This document shows positions 9,009 through 16,704 of a stretch of DNA of 64,000 nucleotides, in pieces. Location: contig DASYQM010000332.1 in NCBI GenBank assembly GCA_036005525.1, positions 44,467 through 108,466 of the forward strand, in the 5' to 3' direction. The notes beneath the pieces are model-generated. The model saw only the letters and a list, made by a program, of their open reading frames with translations, did no database searches and was not told the origin of the DNA. Origin of the DNA: UBA9676 sp036005525. GTDB taxonomy: Bacteria; Actinomycetota; Actinomycetes; Streptosporangiales; Streptosporangiaceae. Position 1 is the first letter of the stretch. The number at the start of each line of letters is the position of its first letter. The translations under genes were made by a program, and so were the position numbers.

Positions 9009-9275
9009 TGCCCGCCATTCCGGTCGTATGACACCCGGACGGGTGAGGTCCACACCGTCACCGACCACAACGCGCTACACGACTTCCTGGGCAAGCTGCG
9101 TGCGCAGGCGATCGCCAGCAACCCGAACCTCGTCCAACGCGCCGAGTTCCGGGACAACGGCCAGGGACAGCTGGTCCCGGCCGAGGCACGAGTCTCGCGC
9201 GCGATAGCGACAGCCGGCAAGCTGTGCCATGCTTTACCATCTCCCCGCCATTCCTTTACCGGAGGATTGCCATGA
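9009..9275 (+). pseudogene. Possible remnant of a lost gene (C-terminal fragment)
   Basis: One forward frame reads like real protein: TRTGEVHTVTDHNALHDFLG, KLRAQAIASNPNLVQRAEFR and DNGQGQLVPAEARVSRAIA, ending at a TGA that overlaps the start of the next gene. There is no start codon with an RBS. Upstream the frame degenerates into Cys-rich nonsense and then the stranded ychF tail. I read it as the truncated end of an unidentified gene. It is also the only content of the stretch between 8974 and 9271. Confidence 0.3.
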
Positions 9276-9877
9276 CGGCGTATTGGCATCGGAGGGTGCG
9301 AGCGGGGAGAAACCCCGCAGCTGCGACCGGGTGTGTGGCTGCGGCAGGGATGACAGCGGACATGTTGCTAGCCGGCTGCGGCGGCAAGAGCGGTCAGCAA
9401 CCGGCCGCGACGCCAACCCCTACGGCATCAGCTGCGGCGTCTGCGTCCGGGACGTCCAATTGTATGAGCCAGTTCACCGCCTGGCGCGATGGCGGCGGCA
9501 TCGCAGACATCCCGGCCCTTACCGGTGCTGTCACCGATTTCGAGACTTCGGCTGTCGGTGCTTCGCTCGGGGTGCTGTCCGATGCGGACGTGGCGCGGCT
9601 CAAGACAGCCGCAGCCTCGCTGCTGGCTGCCGCCAAGAGGGGGCAGTCCGACCCGCCGCCATCGTGCGTGCCCGGCCTCAGGGCCGACCACAAGGCCGCG
9701 ATGGCCGGTTTTAAGAAGGGCGCACAGGGCGCACTGGATGCCGTGAAGGCCGCGCACAGCGGCGACATGCAAACCGCAGCCAGCGAGATCAAGGCAGCAG
9801 CGAAAAAGCTCGAAGCAGGGAGCAAGGCCATGGACGCGGCGGTCACGGACATGGAGACCTTTGAAGCGAGCGGGTAA
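9272..9877 (+). CDS. Putative lipoprotein of unknown function
   Basis: A 201-residue protein starting at an ATG with a strong RBS (ACCGGAGGATTGCC). The N-terminus carries a twin-arginine-like basic stretch, an Ala-rich hydrophobic segment and a lipobox LLAGC at about residues 30-34, so it is probably lipidated and exported. A Thr/Pro/Ala linker follows, then a mainly helical Ala/Lys-rich domain (about 65-201) with two cysteines that may form a disulfide. No family is recognised. It lies just downstream of the disturbed ychF region. Confidence 0.6.
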   Translation: MTAYWHRRVRAGRNPAAATGCVAAAGMTADMLLAGCGGKSGQQPAATPTPTASAAASASGTSNCMSQFTAWRDGGGIADIPALTGAVTDFETSAVGASLGVLSDADVARLKTAAASLLAAAKRGQSDPPPSCVPGLRADHKAAMAGFKKGAQGALDAVKAAHSGDMQTAASEIKAAAKKLEAGSKAMDAAVTDMETFEASG

Positions 9878-10385
9878 AGCAGCGGGCTGTCGGCCAAGGT
9901 CGCGTGGGGCTAGTCCACACTGTGGCCCTGGCTGGGAAAGCGCCAGCGCCCTGCCCTGAATCATCCGTACCGCAGGGCCTTGCCACGTTGCTCCTACATG
10001 ACTGTCCGCAGGTGCCGATCAGTTGTGGTACCCGGCCGGGGTGGGAGCGGGCGAGGTTAAGTGGCGGTCGGGTCACCGCTCCAGGCTGTAGCGCAGGGGG
10101 TGAAATATCAGCCGGTTCACCCCAGCTAGCCGACACCTGCGGAAATCCGCGCCGTCAAGCTGGCCTGGGACACCGCTGTCGCACAACCCCGGAAGTCGGG
10201 TGCAAGGTAAAGCATTATTAAAGTATTGTTGAAATTGCCACCAAGAAGGTAACGCGTTATTGACGTTGAGCCCAACGGATGGTAACGCGAGCTATGTCGG
10301 CCATCGCCACCGCGGCCCGTCCTGCGGCTGGACGATATGCCCGGCACCGGGCCACAGTGCGGTGGCGCGGAGGGGGTGGATCGCC
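9878..10385. other. Gene-poor stretch with AT-rich island
   Basis: No convincing coding frame is seen over 508 bp. At 10203-10262 there is an AT-rich island (TAAAGCATTATTAAAGTATT and onward) that stands out against the surrounding GC-rich sequence. It is followed by two copies of GGTAACGCG (near 10249 and 10280). It could be a promoter region for the small downstream genes or a scar of acquired DNA. Confidence 0.4.
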
Positions 10386-10490
10386 ATGAGGCGATTTGGA
10401 GTGATCATTGCACTTAGCGCACTGCTAAGCATGTTCGGGGGGGTCGTGACGGCCTGGCTGGCCCTCGCCAGGGGGCGGGGGGACGGATGA
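10386..10490 (+). CDS. Candidate 34-residue single-span membrane peptide
   Basis: A short frame starting at an ATG with a good RBS (GGAGGGGG, about 9 bp upstream). It encodes MRRFGVIIALSALLSMFGGV followed by a few more hydrophobic residues and a basic tail, so it is a plausible one-span membrane peptide. No homologue is recognised, and a chance ORF cannot be excluded. Confidence 0.3.
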   Translation: MRRFGVIIALSALLSMFGGVVTAWLALARGRGDG

Positions 10491-10678
10491 CAGTTCCTCG
10501 ACTTCTTCCCGGGCTTCGAAAGCACGAACTGGTGAACATCTGCGCCGCGCTGGGCTAGACAGCCGCCCCGCCCGCGCCCGCTCTGGCAGGGGGCGGCGGT
10601 CTGTCTGGCCGTGACAGCTGACGGGCGCGGGCAGGAGCCGCAGCGTGACGGTGCGCGCAGGAAAAGGGGGATCCGATC

Positions 10679-10927
10679 ATGGGAAATCTGGACGATCAGA
10701 CGTTGCTCGTAATGCAGCTGCGAGGCAGCGACCCGCGTGCGCGGCAGGCCGCCGCGTTCGGGCTGCACGGCGGCACCATCAACGACGGCGACGGCACGAT
10801 GATCGTGCAGTTGCTGGAAGACCGCGACCCGGAGGTGCGGGCGGCCGCGGCCTACGCGCTGCGCGGGACGAGGATCGTCGATGAGCAGGCGGCGGACTAT
10901 GTGGCCATGGTTCGGGGGCGCTCTTGA
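10679..10927 (+). CDS. Small HEAT-repeat-like protein
   Basis: An 82-residue protein preceded by a purine-rich RBS (AGGAAAAGGGGG). Two helical-repeat units are visible: GSDPRARQAAAFGLHGGTIN and DRDPEVRAAAAYALRGTR, matching the HEAT/PBS-lyase repeat pattern with conserved D-P-x-V-R-x-A-A-A-x-A-L. Such modules mediate protein contacts. It stands alone; the 188 bp upstream contain an imperfect GC-rich hairpin around 10559-10610. Confidence 0.6.
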   Translation: MGNLDDQTLLVMQLRGSDPRARQAAAFGLHGGTINDGDGTMIVQLLEDRDPEVRAAAAYALRGTRIVDEQAADYVAMVRGRS

Positions 10928-11034
10928 GCGCGAGGTGACATCCGGCCAGCCATCACGGCGCCAAGCGCTTGTGGCTAACCAAGGCGCGCGTCGTGACCTA
11001 GTGATGCGAACGCGTGGCCTAGGTGAAGCGCCCG

Positions 11035-12585
11035 TCAGCCGTAGTGCTTGAGGTGTGGCCAGAGGGTGCGCCAGCTGGCGGACGGGCCGGTGCAGACGCC
11101 TATGCGCAGGTCGGTCCAGTCGTTGTGCACGTGATAGGGGGCGTAGTAGGTGGTCAGCAGGCGGCAGCTGGCGAAGTAGGGCCGTAGCTGGCCGAGCGCG
11201 TCGACAGCAAGCACGGTGTGGTCGGAGGCCTGCCCGGGCCCCCACATCCAGAAGGCGTTGTGGCCGGAGAGCACGGGCGGCAGGTGGTCGGCGGAGCCAA
11301 GGACGTCAAGCGCACCGGCTTCGGCGTAGTAACCGGTGAAGATCGAGGTGGGCGGCTGGCCGGCGCGGACCAGGGCCGCGTCTTCGGCTGCGACCGCGTG
11401 GGTGAGCTGCGGCCAGCCGACCGTGTCCCCGACGTCGGATCGCTGCGACGAGGCCGGCAGGTCATGCACGTCAGCGGCGGGCAGGATGGGCAGGACGGCC
11501 GGCAGGGCGATGGCCACGCCCACGAGTGGCGCGGCCACCACGATCGCCCGCCGCAGCCGCGGCCGGCGGGCGCGGGCGATCCAGCGCTCGGCCGCGACCG
11601 ATCCCGCCGCCAGCACCACCGGTGCCATTCCGTCGCTGTAGTACGTCTTGCCCGGCACCCAGGCCAGCACATAGAGGACGATGAGCGTGCAGGTGACGGC
11701 GAGAGACCGCAATTCCGGGGTCCGCCAGAGCCTGATGAAGCCCGCGATGAGCAACGCCGCGAGAAGCAGTCCCGGGTAGACGAGCTGGGCCGGCAAGCCG
11801 CCGAGGTAATCGGCCAGGGAGATGTTCTGCTGGTGCAGGGCGGAGGCCATGGCCAGCTGCGGCCACCCGTGTGTTGCCTGCCAAATGATGTTCGGCGCCC
11901 AGATCGCCGCGGCAATGCCGGCGCCGGCCCATGGCCATCTGGTGCGCAGCACGGAGCGCTGCTGCGAGACGAGGACGCCGATAGCCAGGCCGGCCAGCAG
12001 CAGGAGCATCAGGTTGTTGTTCTCGAGCCCGGCACCGGCCGCGGCGCCGGCACCCAGCCACCAGCGCGGCCGGTGGCGCAACAGCGCCGTCGTGACGCAC
12101 AGCAGGACCGCCGCCCAGGCCAGCAGGTCAAGCGGCGTGGTGTTGCCGATGTGGGTGGCGCCGATGACGATTGGAGCGCACGCCGCGGCGAGGGCGGCGA
12201 GCACGCGGCCGAACCGGCCAGCGCCGAACAGCGCCGCGAACTTGGCCGCCGCGACCACGACCGCCCCACCGGCCAGCGCCGGGATGACCCGGATCGCCGT
12301 CGGGCTGACGCCGAGAATGTCCGTGATCCGGGTGAGCAGCGGGACCAGCGGCGGCTGGTCAACGTAGCCGAACCCGAGATGGTGGCCCGCCACGATGAAG
12401 TACAGCTCGTCCTGTTGGAAGCCGTACCGGCCGCTCACCGCGAGCTCGACCGCCACAAACACCGCGCCGATCACCCACGCGAGCGCCGGAACGCGATCGG
12501 AGGGGGACTCTGGTGCCTGCGGTGCCGGTGTGACCGCAGGGTCGGCCGCCGGAATGGGGGCGGCGGGGTCGTCGGGCTGGTTCAT
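11035..12585 (-). CDS. Glycosyltransferase family 39 / ArnT-like membrane protein
   Basis: A 516-residue polytopic membrane protein. After a Pro/Ala N-terminus, the first external loop has QQDELYFIVAGHHLGFGYVD followed by QPPLVPLL, the DE-containing signature of GT39 (PMT_2) enzymes that transfer sugars from polyprenyl-phosphate donors. About 11-12 hydrophobic segments follow, and the C-terminal roughly 130 residues are extracytoplasmic. The ATG at 12585 is chosen for its RBS (GGGAGGC). The region upstream (12586-13456) has operator-like palindromes but no gene. The donor and acceptor are unknown; cell-wall glycan or lipid modification is likely. Confidence 0.85.
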   Translation of the reverse strand: MNQPDDPAAPIPAADPAVTPAPQAPESPSDRVPALAWVIGAVFVAVELAVSGRYGFQQDELYFIVAGHHLGFGYVDQPPLVPLLTRITDILGVSPTAIRVIPALAGGAVVVAAAKFAALFGAGRFGRVLAALAAACAPIVIGATHIGNTTPLDLLAWAAVLLCVTTALLRHRPRWWLGAGAAAGAGLENNNLMLLLLAGLAIGVLVSQQRSVLRTRWPWAGAGIAAAIWAPNIIWQATHGWPQLAMASALHQQNISLADYLGGLPAQLVYPGLLLAALLIAGFIRLWRTPELRSLAVTCTLIVLYVLAWVPGKTYYSDGMAPVVLAAGSVAAERWIARARRPRLRRAIVVAAPLVGVAIALPAVLPILPAADVHDLPASSQRSDVGDTVGWPQLTHAVAAEDAALVRAGQPPTSIFTGYYAEAGALDVLGSADHLPPVLSGHNAFWMWGPGQASDHTVLAVDALGQLRPYFASCRLLTTYYAPYHVHNDWTDLRIGVCTGPSASWRTLWPHLKHYG

Positions 12586-12685
12586 GACGATGCCTCCCGC
12601 GGCGTGCATCGGCTGGGCTGGCCAACTGGCGGACCTGAGCACTCGCCGGACCTTGAGCCTGGTGTCAGTCCGCACGATGGCATAT

Positions 12686-12707
12686 CATAAAGTGATATCA
12701 CTATGAT
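12686..12707. promoter_or_regulatory. Operator-like palindrome AGTGATATCACT with flanking arms
   Basis: A perfect 12-bp palindrome AGTGATATCACT (12691-12702) is extended by ATCAT on the left and ATGAT on the right, with a 2-bp asymmetry. This form is typical of dimeric regulator sites. It lies about 105 bp upstream of the GT39 start. No regulator gene is adjacent, so the cognate protein is unknown. Confidence 0.5.
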
Positions 12708-12785
12708 AAGCACGTGGTATCAGCCATGTCAACCGGGGTGGTGGCTGTGAGCGCGCAGGGCCCAGCCCGGGCCCGAGTGGCTGGA

Positions 12786-12847
12786 CGGCCCGCGCCACTC
12801 CGTGGAGCGGGGACACGGCTCCCGATAAGGGGGCGTGGCGCGGGCCG
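12786..12847. repeat. 13-bp perfect inverted repeat
   Basis: CGGCCCGCGCCAC (12786-12798) and its exact complement (12835-12847) are separated by 36 bp. It may form a hairpin or be a chance match in GC-rich DNA. It is not linked to any gene end. Confidence 0.35.
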
Positions 12848-13456
12848 CGTCTGCCGGCCAGCAACGGCACGACCCGGTGAGCGGGTCCGCCAGCGCCATG
12901 GCACCTGCTTCCACCATAACCCCGGCGGCGATCGGGATCGGACGGCCAGTTTTGGCGGCGGCATCGGTGACCTGCCGCGGTCCCAGCCTGCCGCCGGGCA
13001 GCCAGCATGCACCCGGGGCAGGAGCATGCGCCCGGGGGGCGAGTGTCATCGCCGGGAACCGGCGGTACGCACCGGGCGGACGGTGGACAGCAGCGGCAGG
13101 GTTCCGATAATGTCCTCCATAGAGGCATAGATTCGAACAACTATTCGATAACTGACGATGCTGCCGGTGCGACTACGGCGCGTTACGTGACCCGGGATTC
13201 GAGGTAGCCAGTGCCACTACGGTGTGCTGGGTGGCTGGCGGGGTAAGAGTGCACCACGATCATGGGCTGACGGGAGTGTAAAAGTGGTGTTCCGAGGACG
13301 ATCGCCGAGCTCTGGCGGGGCAGGGCTTCGGCCGTCCCGGCTTCCTGGCCCGACCTTGTCCCCGCACATGATCTCGCAGTATCGTCCACAGACGGACACG
13401 GAGAGCAGCGCATGTGAACGCTCTGCGTGCGATTGAGCCCCGGGGGCGGAGGTGCG

Positions 13457-14452
13457 ATGGTTCGTAGGTCAACTGTAGCGAGCAGTCCGCAACCAGCCGA
13501 ATACGACGCGGACTCCGCTGCGGGGACCTCGGACCTGGCGCCGGGTGACGGCAAACGGCCCGCCCCGGCCTGGCGTGGCGCCGGCGGGCGCTGGCTGGTC
13601 TGGGTCTTCCGGATCGTGGTCTGGGCCGTGCTGCTTCTCATCGGCTACCGCGGTGTAACGGCAATCATGGCTGGTGAAACGAGCACCGGCAGTGCTCCCG
13701 CGCCGGCTGCCTCGCCGAGCACCTCCTTTCCCACGACGCTCGCGAGCGCATACGCGCTGCAGTTCGGCCAGGTGTACCTGAACGCGGACCCGGCCACAGC
13801 CGACCAGAGGGCCAGTGAACTGGCCACGTTCCTGCCCACGGGCGCCGATTCCCAGCTTGGCTGGAACGGGGCTGGAACGCTGCGGTTGCAGTCGGAGCAG
13901 GTCGCGAACGTCGCCGTGCAAGACGCGCATCACGCGGTGGTGACGCTCCTCGCGCGGGTCAACGGGCAGCTGATGGAACTGGGCGTGCCGGTCTACTACT
14001 CCGGAGGGGCGCTGGCGGTTTCCGGTGAGCCGGCCTGGCTGTCGGCGCCGTCGAAGGCGGCGGTGCCGACGCCGTCGGCGACTACGTCAGACGCGACCAC
14101 GCAGTCGGAACTGACGAAACAGCTGCCCGCCTTCTTCCAGGCCTACGCCAGCGGCGACCAGGCCACCCTCGGCCGTTTCCTGGCCCCCGGCACGACCGTG
14201 ACCGGCCTGGGCGGCGCGCTGACCTTCGGCTCGCTGGCCGGGGTCACCGTCCCGGCCGGCGGGGACACCCGCCACATCGTCGCCACGGTGGACTGGAACA
14301 TCCCCGGCCAGGCCAGTTCGGGCCAGGCGGCCAAGAACGCGCCCCCGCCCGCCGGGCTGGAGATGAATTACGCACTGACGATCGTGAAGAAGGGCGGGAC
14401 CTGGTACATCAGCGCAATCGGCCCGTCGCTCCAGCCCGCGGGGTCATCGTGA
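13457..14452 (+). CDS. TcpC/VirB8-like conjugal transfer protein
   Basis: First gene of the secretion operon, 331 residues. A cytoplasmic Ala/Pro-rich N-terminus is followed by one transmembrane helix (WVFRIVVWAVLLLIGYRGV, about residues 49-67) and two extracytoplasmic domains of NTF2-like pattern (about 95-200 and 215-328), the second ending MNYALTIVKKGGTWYISAIG. This matches the TcpC family of Gram-positive conjugation systems, structural counterparts of VirB8. The ATG at 13457 has GGAGGTGCG upstream. Its last bases overlap a GTG (GTGA) that could begin the next frame. Confidence 0.75.
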   Translation: MVRRSTVASSPQPAEYDADSAAGTSDLAPGDGKRPAPAWRGAGGRWLVWVFRIVVWAVLLLIGYRGVTAIMAGETSTGSAPAPAASPSTSFPTTLASAYALQFGQVYLNADPATADQRASELATFLPTGADSQLGWNGAGTLRLQSEQVANVAVQDAHHAVVTLLARVNGQLMELGVPVYYSGGALAVSGEPAWLSAPSKAAVPTPSATTSDATTQSELTKQLPAFFQAYASGDQATLGRFLAPGTTVTGLGGALTFGSLAGVTVPAGGDTRHIVATVDWNIPGQASSGQAAKNAPPPAGLEMNYALTIVKKGGTWYISAIGPSLQPAGSS

Positions 14453-14514
14453 GCGTGACCGTGTCGGCTATATCAGCCACCTGCCCAGGCAAGTCCCAGA
14501 CCCGGAGTAGACCG

Positions 14515-14769
14515 ATGTCCCATTACCTGACCGCAGCGGCTCCCTTGTCGCTGAGCACCTCCGGCCTCGTGTCCTACCTGCAGGGCCTTTTTGGGCCGCT
14601 GTTCCTGGGGATCGTCGGGATTGTGGCGCTCTTCTTCCTCTTCACACGGGAGATCATCCGGTTCGTCCAGTTCATGGTGCTCGCCGTCGCGATCGCCGTG
14701 GTCTTCTACACCCCGAGCATTGTGCAGTCCCTTGCTCAGGGCATCGCGAAGGCCCTGGGCGTCCACTGA
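14515..14769 (+). CDS. TcpD-like small membrane protein
   Basis: 84 residues starting at an ATG with a good RBS (GGAG, 7 bp spacing); an alternative GTG at 14449 overlaps the upstream stop and would add 22 residues. Two hydrophobic segments: GPLFLGIVGIVALFFLF and FVQFMVLAVAIAVVFYTP, separated by a short basic loop. Size, topology and position between TcpC- and TcpE-like genes match the small TcpD proteins of Gram-positive conjugation modules, but the family is too short for certainty. Confidence 0.6.
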   Translation: MSHYLTAAAPLSLSTSGLVSYLQGLFGPLFLGIVGIVALFFLFTREIIRFVQFMVLAVAIAVVFYTPSIVQSLAQGIAKALGVH

Positions 14770-14799
14770 CGCCCGCCCGAAGCGGAAGGAGAGCGACTG

Positions 14800-16704
14800 G
14801 TGGAGCTGCCCACCTACACCGGCATTTGGCGGATCGAGAAGCGGCTGTACAAGCTGTATGACTTCCGGCTGCCGATGCCCCTGCCGGTGGGCCAGATAGC
14901 CGTCTTCGTGGCCATCACGGTGCCGTACGTGCTGCTCCTCACGCTCTTCGGGCTGCCCTTCAGCCACACCCTTTTCTGGCTGTACGTGCTGCCGCCCGCC
15001 GTTCTCACCTGGCTGGCCACCCGGCCGGTGCTGGAAAGCAAGCGCCTGCCTGAACTGGTCATTTCGCAGGTGCGCTATCTGGGCGAGCCGTCGGCCTGGT
15101 GCCGGATGACCCCCCACGTCGAAAAGGACGAGATGATCTTGGTCGGGCGGGTGTGGCGGCGCAGCCAGGCCCATCCGGCCATCGAGCCCGCCGTCGAGCT
15201 GCCCGTGGTGCCCGCAGTGGAGCCCGCGGTGGAGCCGGCCGTGGTACCTGCGGTGGAGCCGGTTGCCGTGCGTGGCAGTGCCTGGCCGGGCGGGAGGGCC
15301 AGCCGGCGTGCGATCCCCGCGCCCGCGTCCAGCATGGCGGCTGCCGAGGCGCGGGCCCCCGCCGCCGCGCAGCCCCCGGTGCGTGCCCCCGCCGCGGCGC
15401 CGGGTGCCGGCCGGCCACAGGGCGTCCGGGCCAGCCAGCGGCCTGTTCCCGCGTCATCCCGTGCTTCGGCGCGTGACGTGACCCGCGCTCGTGCCAGTGC
15501 TCGCGCTCCGGCCTCAGCCAGCGGTCTCGCGCCGGCCAGGGCTTCCGCGCCTCCTCATGCTCCCGCGTCGGTCAATGCCCCGGCGCCTGTCCGGGCTCCG
15601 GCGCCTGCCCGTCCCCCCGCGCCGGCCGGCGCTCCGCCGCCTGCCCATGTCCCGGCGCCCGGATCGACGCGAGCGCCCGGATCGACGCGGGCATCCGGGA
15701 CGCCGCAGGTGCCCGTCGTGACCGCGCAGCGGGGTCCGGCCGGCCAGCCGACAGCGTGGCCCCGGACGGTCGAGCGCGCACCGAGCGGCCCGGCGGAACA
15801 GCGCAGCACATACTGGCGTGATCACGTCATGCTCGTGCCCGGCGGGCGCGGTCCCGGCCGCTCCGATCACGACAAGCGCGACCGGGCGCGGGCAGTCCTG
15901 CCACTCGGCGGCTCCCGGCTGGTGGCGGTGGTGGGCTGCACCGTCGGCGCCGGCCAGACGGTGACCGCGCTGATGGTCGCCGAGCTCCTGGCCAGCTTGC
16001 GCCGGGAAGCGGTGGCGGCTCTCGACCTCAATCCCGGCCCGGCCTCGCTCGCCGAACTGGCCGCGCCCCGGCCGGCACTGAAGGTGAGGTCGCTGATCGC
16101 GGGGCCGGCTCAAGCCGGGCGCCTGCCACGCAACGGTCATCGGCCGTACAGGCGCGGCGAGCTCGATGTGTTCATCCCCGAGGTCCGGGGGGACGGCGCG
16201 GTGGACATGGGCGGTCCGGAGTACGGCCGGATGTTCGGCGCCCTCGCCGCCGGCTATGGGCTCACCTTCGCCGACCCGGGTGCCACGTCGGCGGCCCGGG
16301 TGCTCGCCGTCGCCGACCAGCTGGTGCTGGTCACCCCCGCCAGCCCGGATGCGGCGAGGGCGCTGGCCATGACCCAGGAATGGCTGACCGCCCATGGCTT
16401 CGACGCGCTCACCGCGAACTCGATCACCGTCGTCAACGGCCTGTCCAAGCGCAGCAGGTCACACGCCGAACAGGCAGAACTCGTGGTCAGGGGCCGGTGC
16501 CGGGCGATCGTCCGGGTGCCATGGGACGACCATCTGGCCGAGCCTCCGGCCGAGCGCGGGACCGGCGACAGCCCGGCCCCCGGTGCCCCGGCTTCGCGGC
16601 TTGGCCAGCTGCGCCCGCCCGTTTTGCAGGCTTATACCGCGCTTGCCGGGGTGCTGATCGCCGCGCTCGCCGCCAGCCCGCAACGGCGGAGGGCGGCGAG
16701 GTGA
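14800..16704 (+). CDS. TcpE-like membrane domain fused to a MinD/ParA-like NTPase domain
   Basis: 634 residues from a GTG with RBS AAGGAGAG. Residues 1-125 are a TcpE-type module: TYTGIWRIEKRLYKLYDFRL and PMPLPVGQI, two or three membrane spans, then a cytoplasmic VISQVRYLGEP stretch. Residues about 130-340 are low-complexity Ala/Pro (APAPARPPAPAG-type) linker. Residues about 365-625 look like a MinD/ParA-type P-loop domain: LVAVVGCTVGAGQTVTALM, AALDLNPG and LTFADPGATSAARVLAVADQ. The Walker A lysine expected in GKT is glutamine (GAGQT), so nucleotide use is doubtful. It overlaps the VirB4-like gene by GTGA. Confidence 0.7.
   Translation: MELPTYTGIWRIEKRLYKLYDFRLPMPLPVGQIAVFVAITVPYVLLLTLFGLPFSHTLFWLYVLPPAVLTWLATRPVLESKRLPELVISQVRYLGEPSAWCRMTPHVEKDEMILVGRVWRRSQAHPAIEPAVELPVVPAVEPAVEPAVVPAVEPVAVRGSAWPGGRASRRAIPAPASSMAAAEARAPAAAQPPVRAPAAAPGAGRPQGVRASQRPVPASSRASARDVTRARASARAPASASGLAPARASAPPHAPASVNAPAPVRAPAPARPPAPAGAPPPAHVPAPGSTRAPGSTRASGTPQVPVVTAQRGPAGQPTAWPRTVERAPSGPAEQRSTYWRDHVMLVPGGRGPGRSDHDKRDRARAVLPLGGSRLVAVVGCTVGAGQTVTALMVAELLASLRREAVAALDLNPGPASLAELAAPRPALKVRSLIAGPAQAGRLPRNGHRPYRRGELDVFIPEVRGDGAVDMGGPEYGRMFGALAAGYGLTFADPGATSAARVLAVADQLVLVTPASPDAARALAMTQEWLTAHGFDALTANSITVVNGLSKRSRSHAEQAELVVRGRCRAIVRVPWDDHLAEPPAERGTGDSPAPGAPASRLGQLRPPVLQAYTALAGVLIAALAASPQRRRAAR

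Larger units (their letters stand above)
12586..13456. other. Long non-coding stretch upstream of GT39 and T4SS genes
   Basis: About 870 bp between two divergent starts. Six-frame reading gives only arginine/proline-rich frames without family resemblance or good starts. It contains the palindrome at 12686-12707, an inverted repeat at 12786-12847 and a comparatively AT-rich patch around 13125-13160 (TAGATTCGAACAACTATTCG), a plausible promoter region. One minus-strand frame at 12729-13049 is open but unsupported. Confidence 0.45.

Noticed and set aside
12714..13140. Overlapping open frames on both strands between GT39 and the secretion operon
   Set aside because: All are Arg/Pro/Gly-rich, lack convincing starts and show no resemblance to known proteins. 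They are treated as non-coding.
15300..15800. Pro/Ala repeat region considered as a mobile or recombinational repeat
   Set aside because: It is in frame within the TcpE-like fusion and is imperfect low-complexity coding sequence, like the tails of neighbouring proteins, not a discrete DNA repeat.
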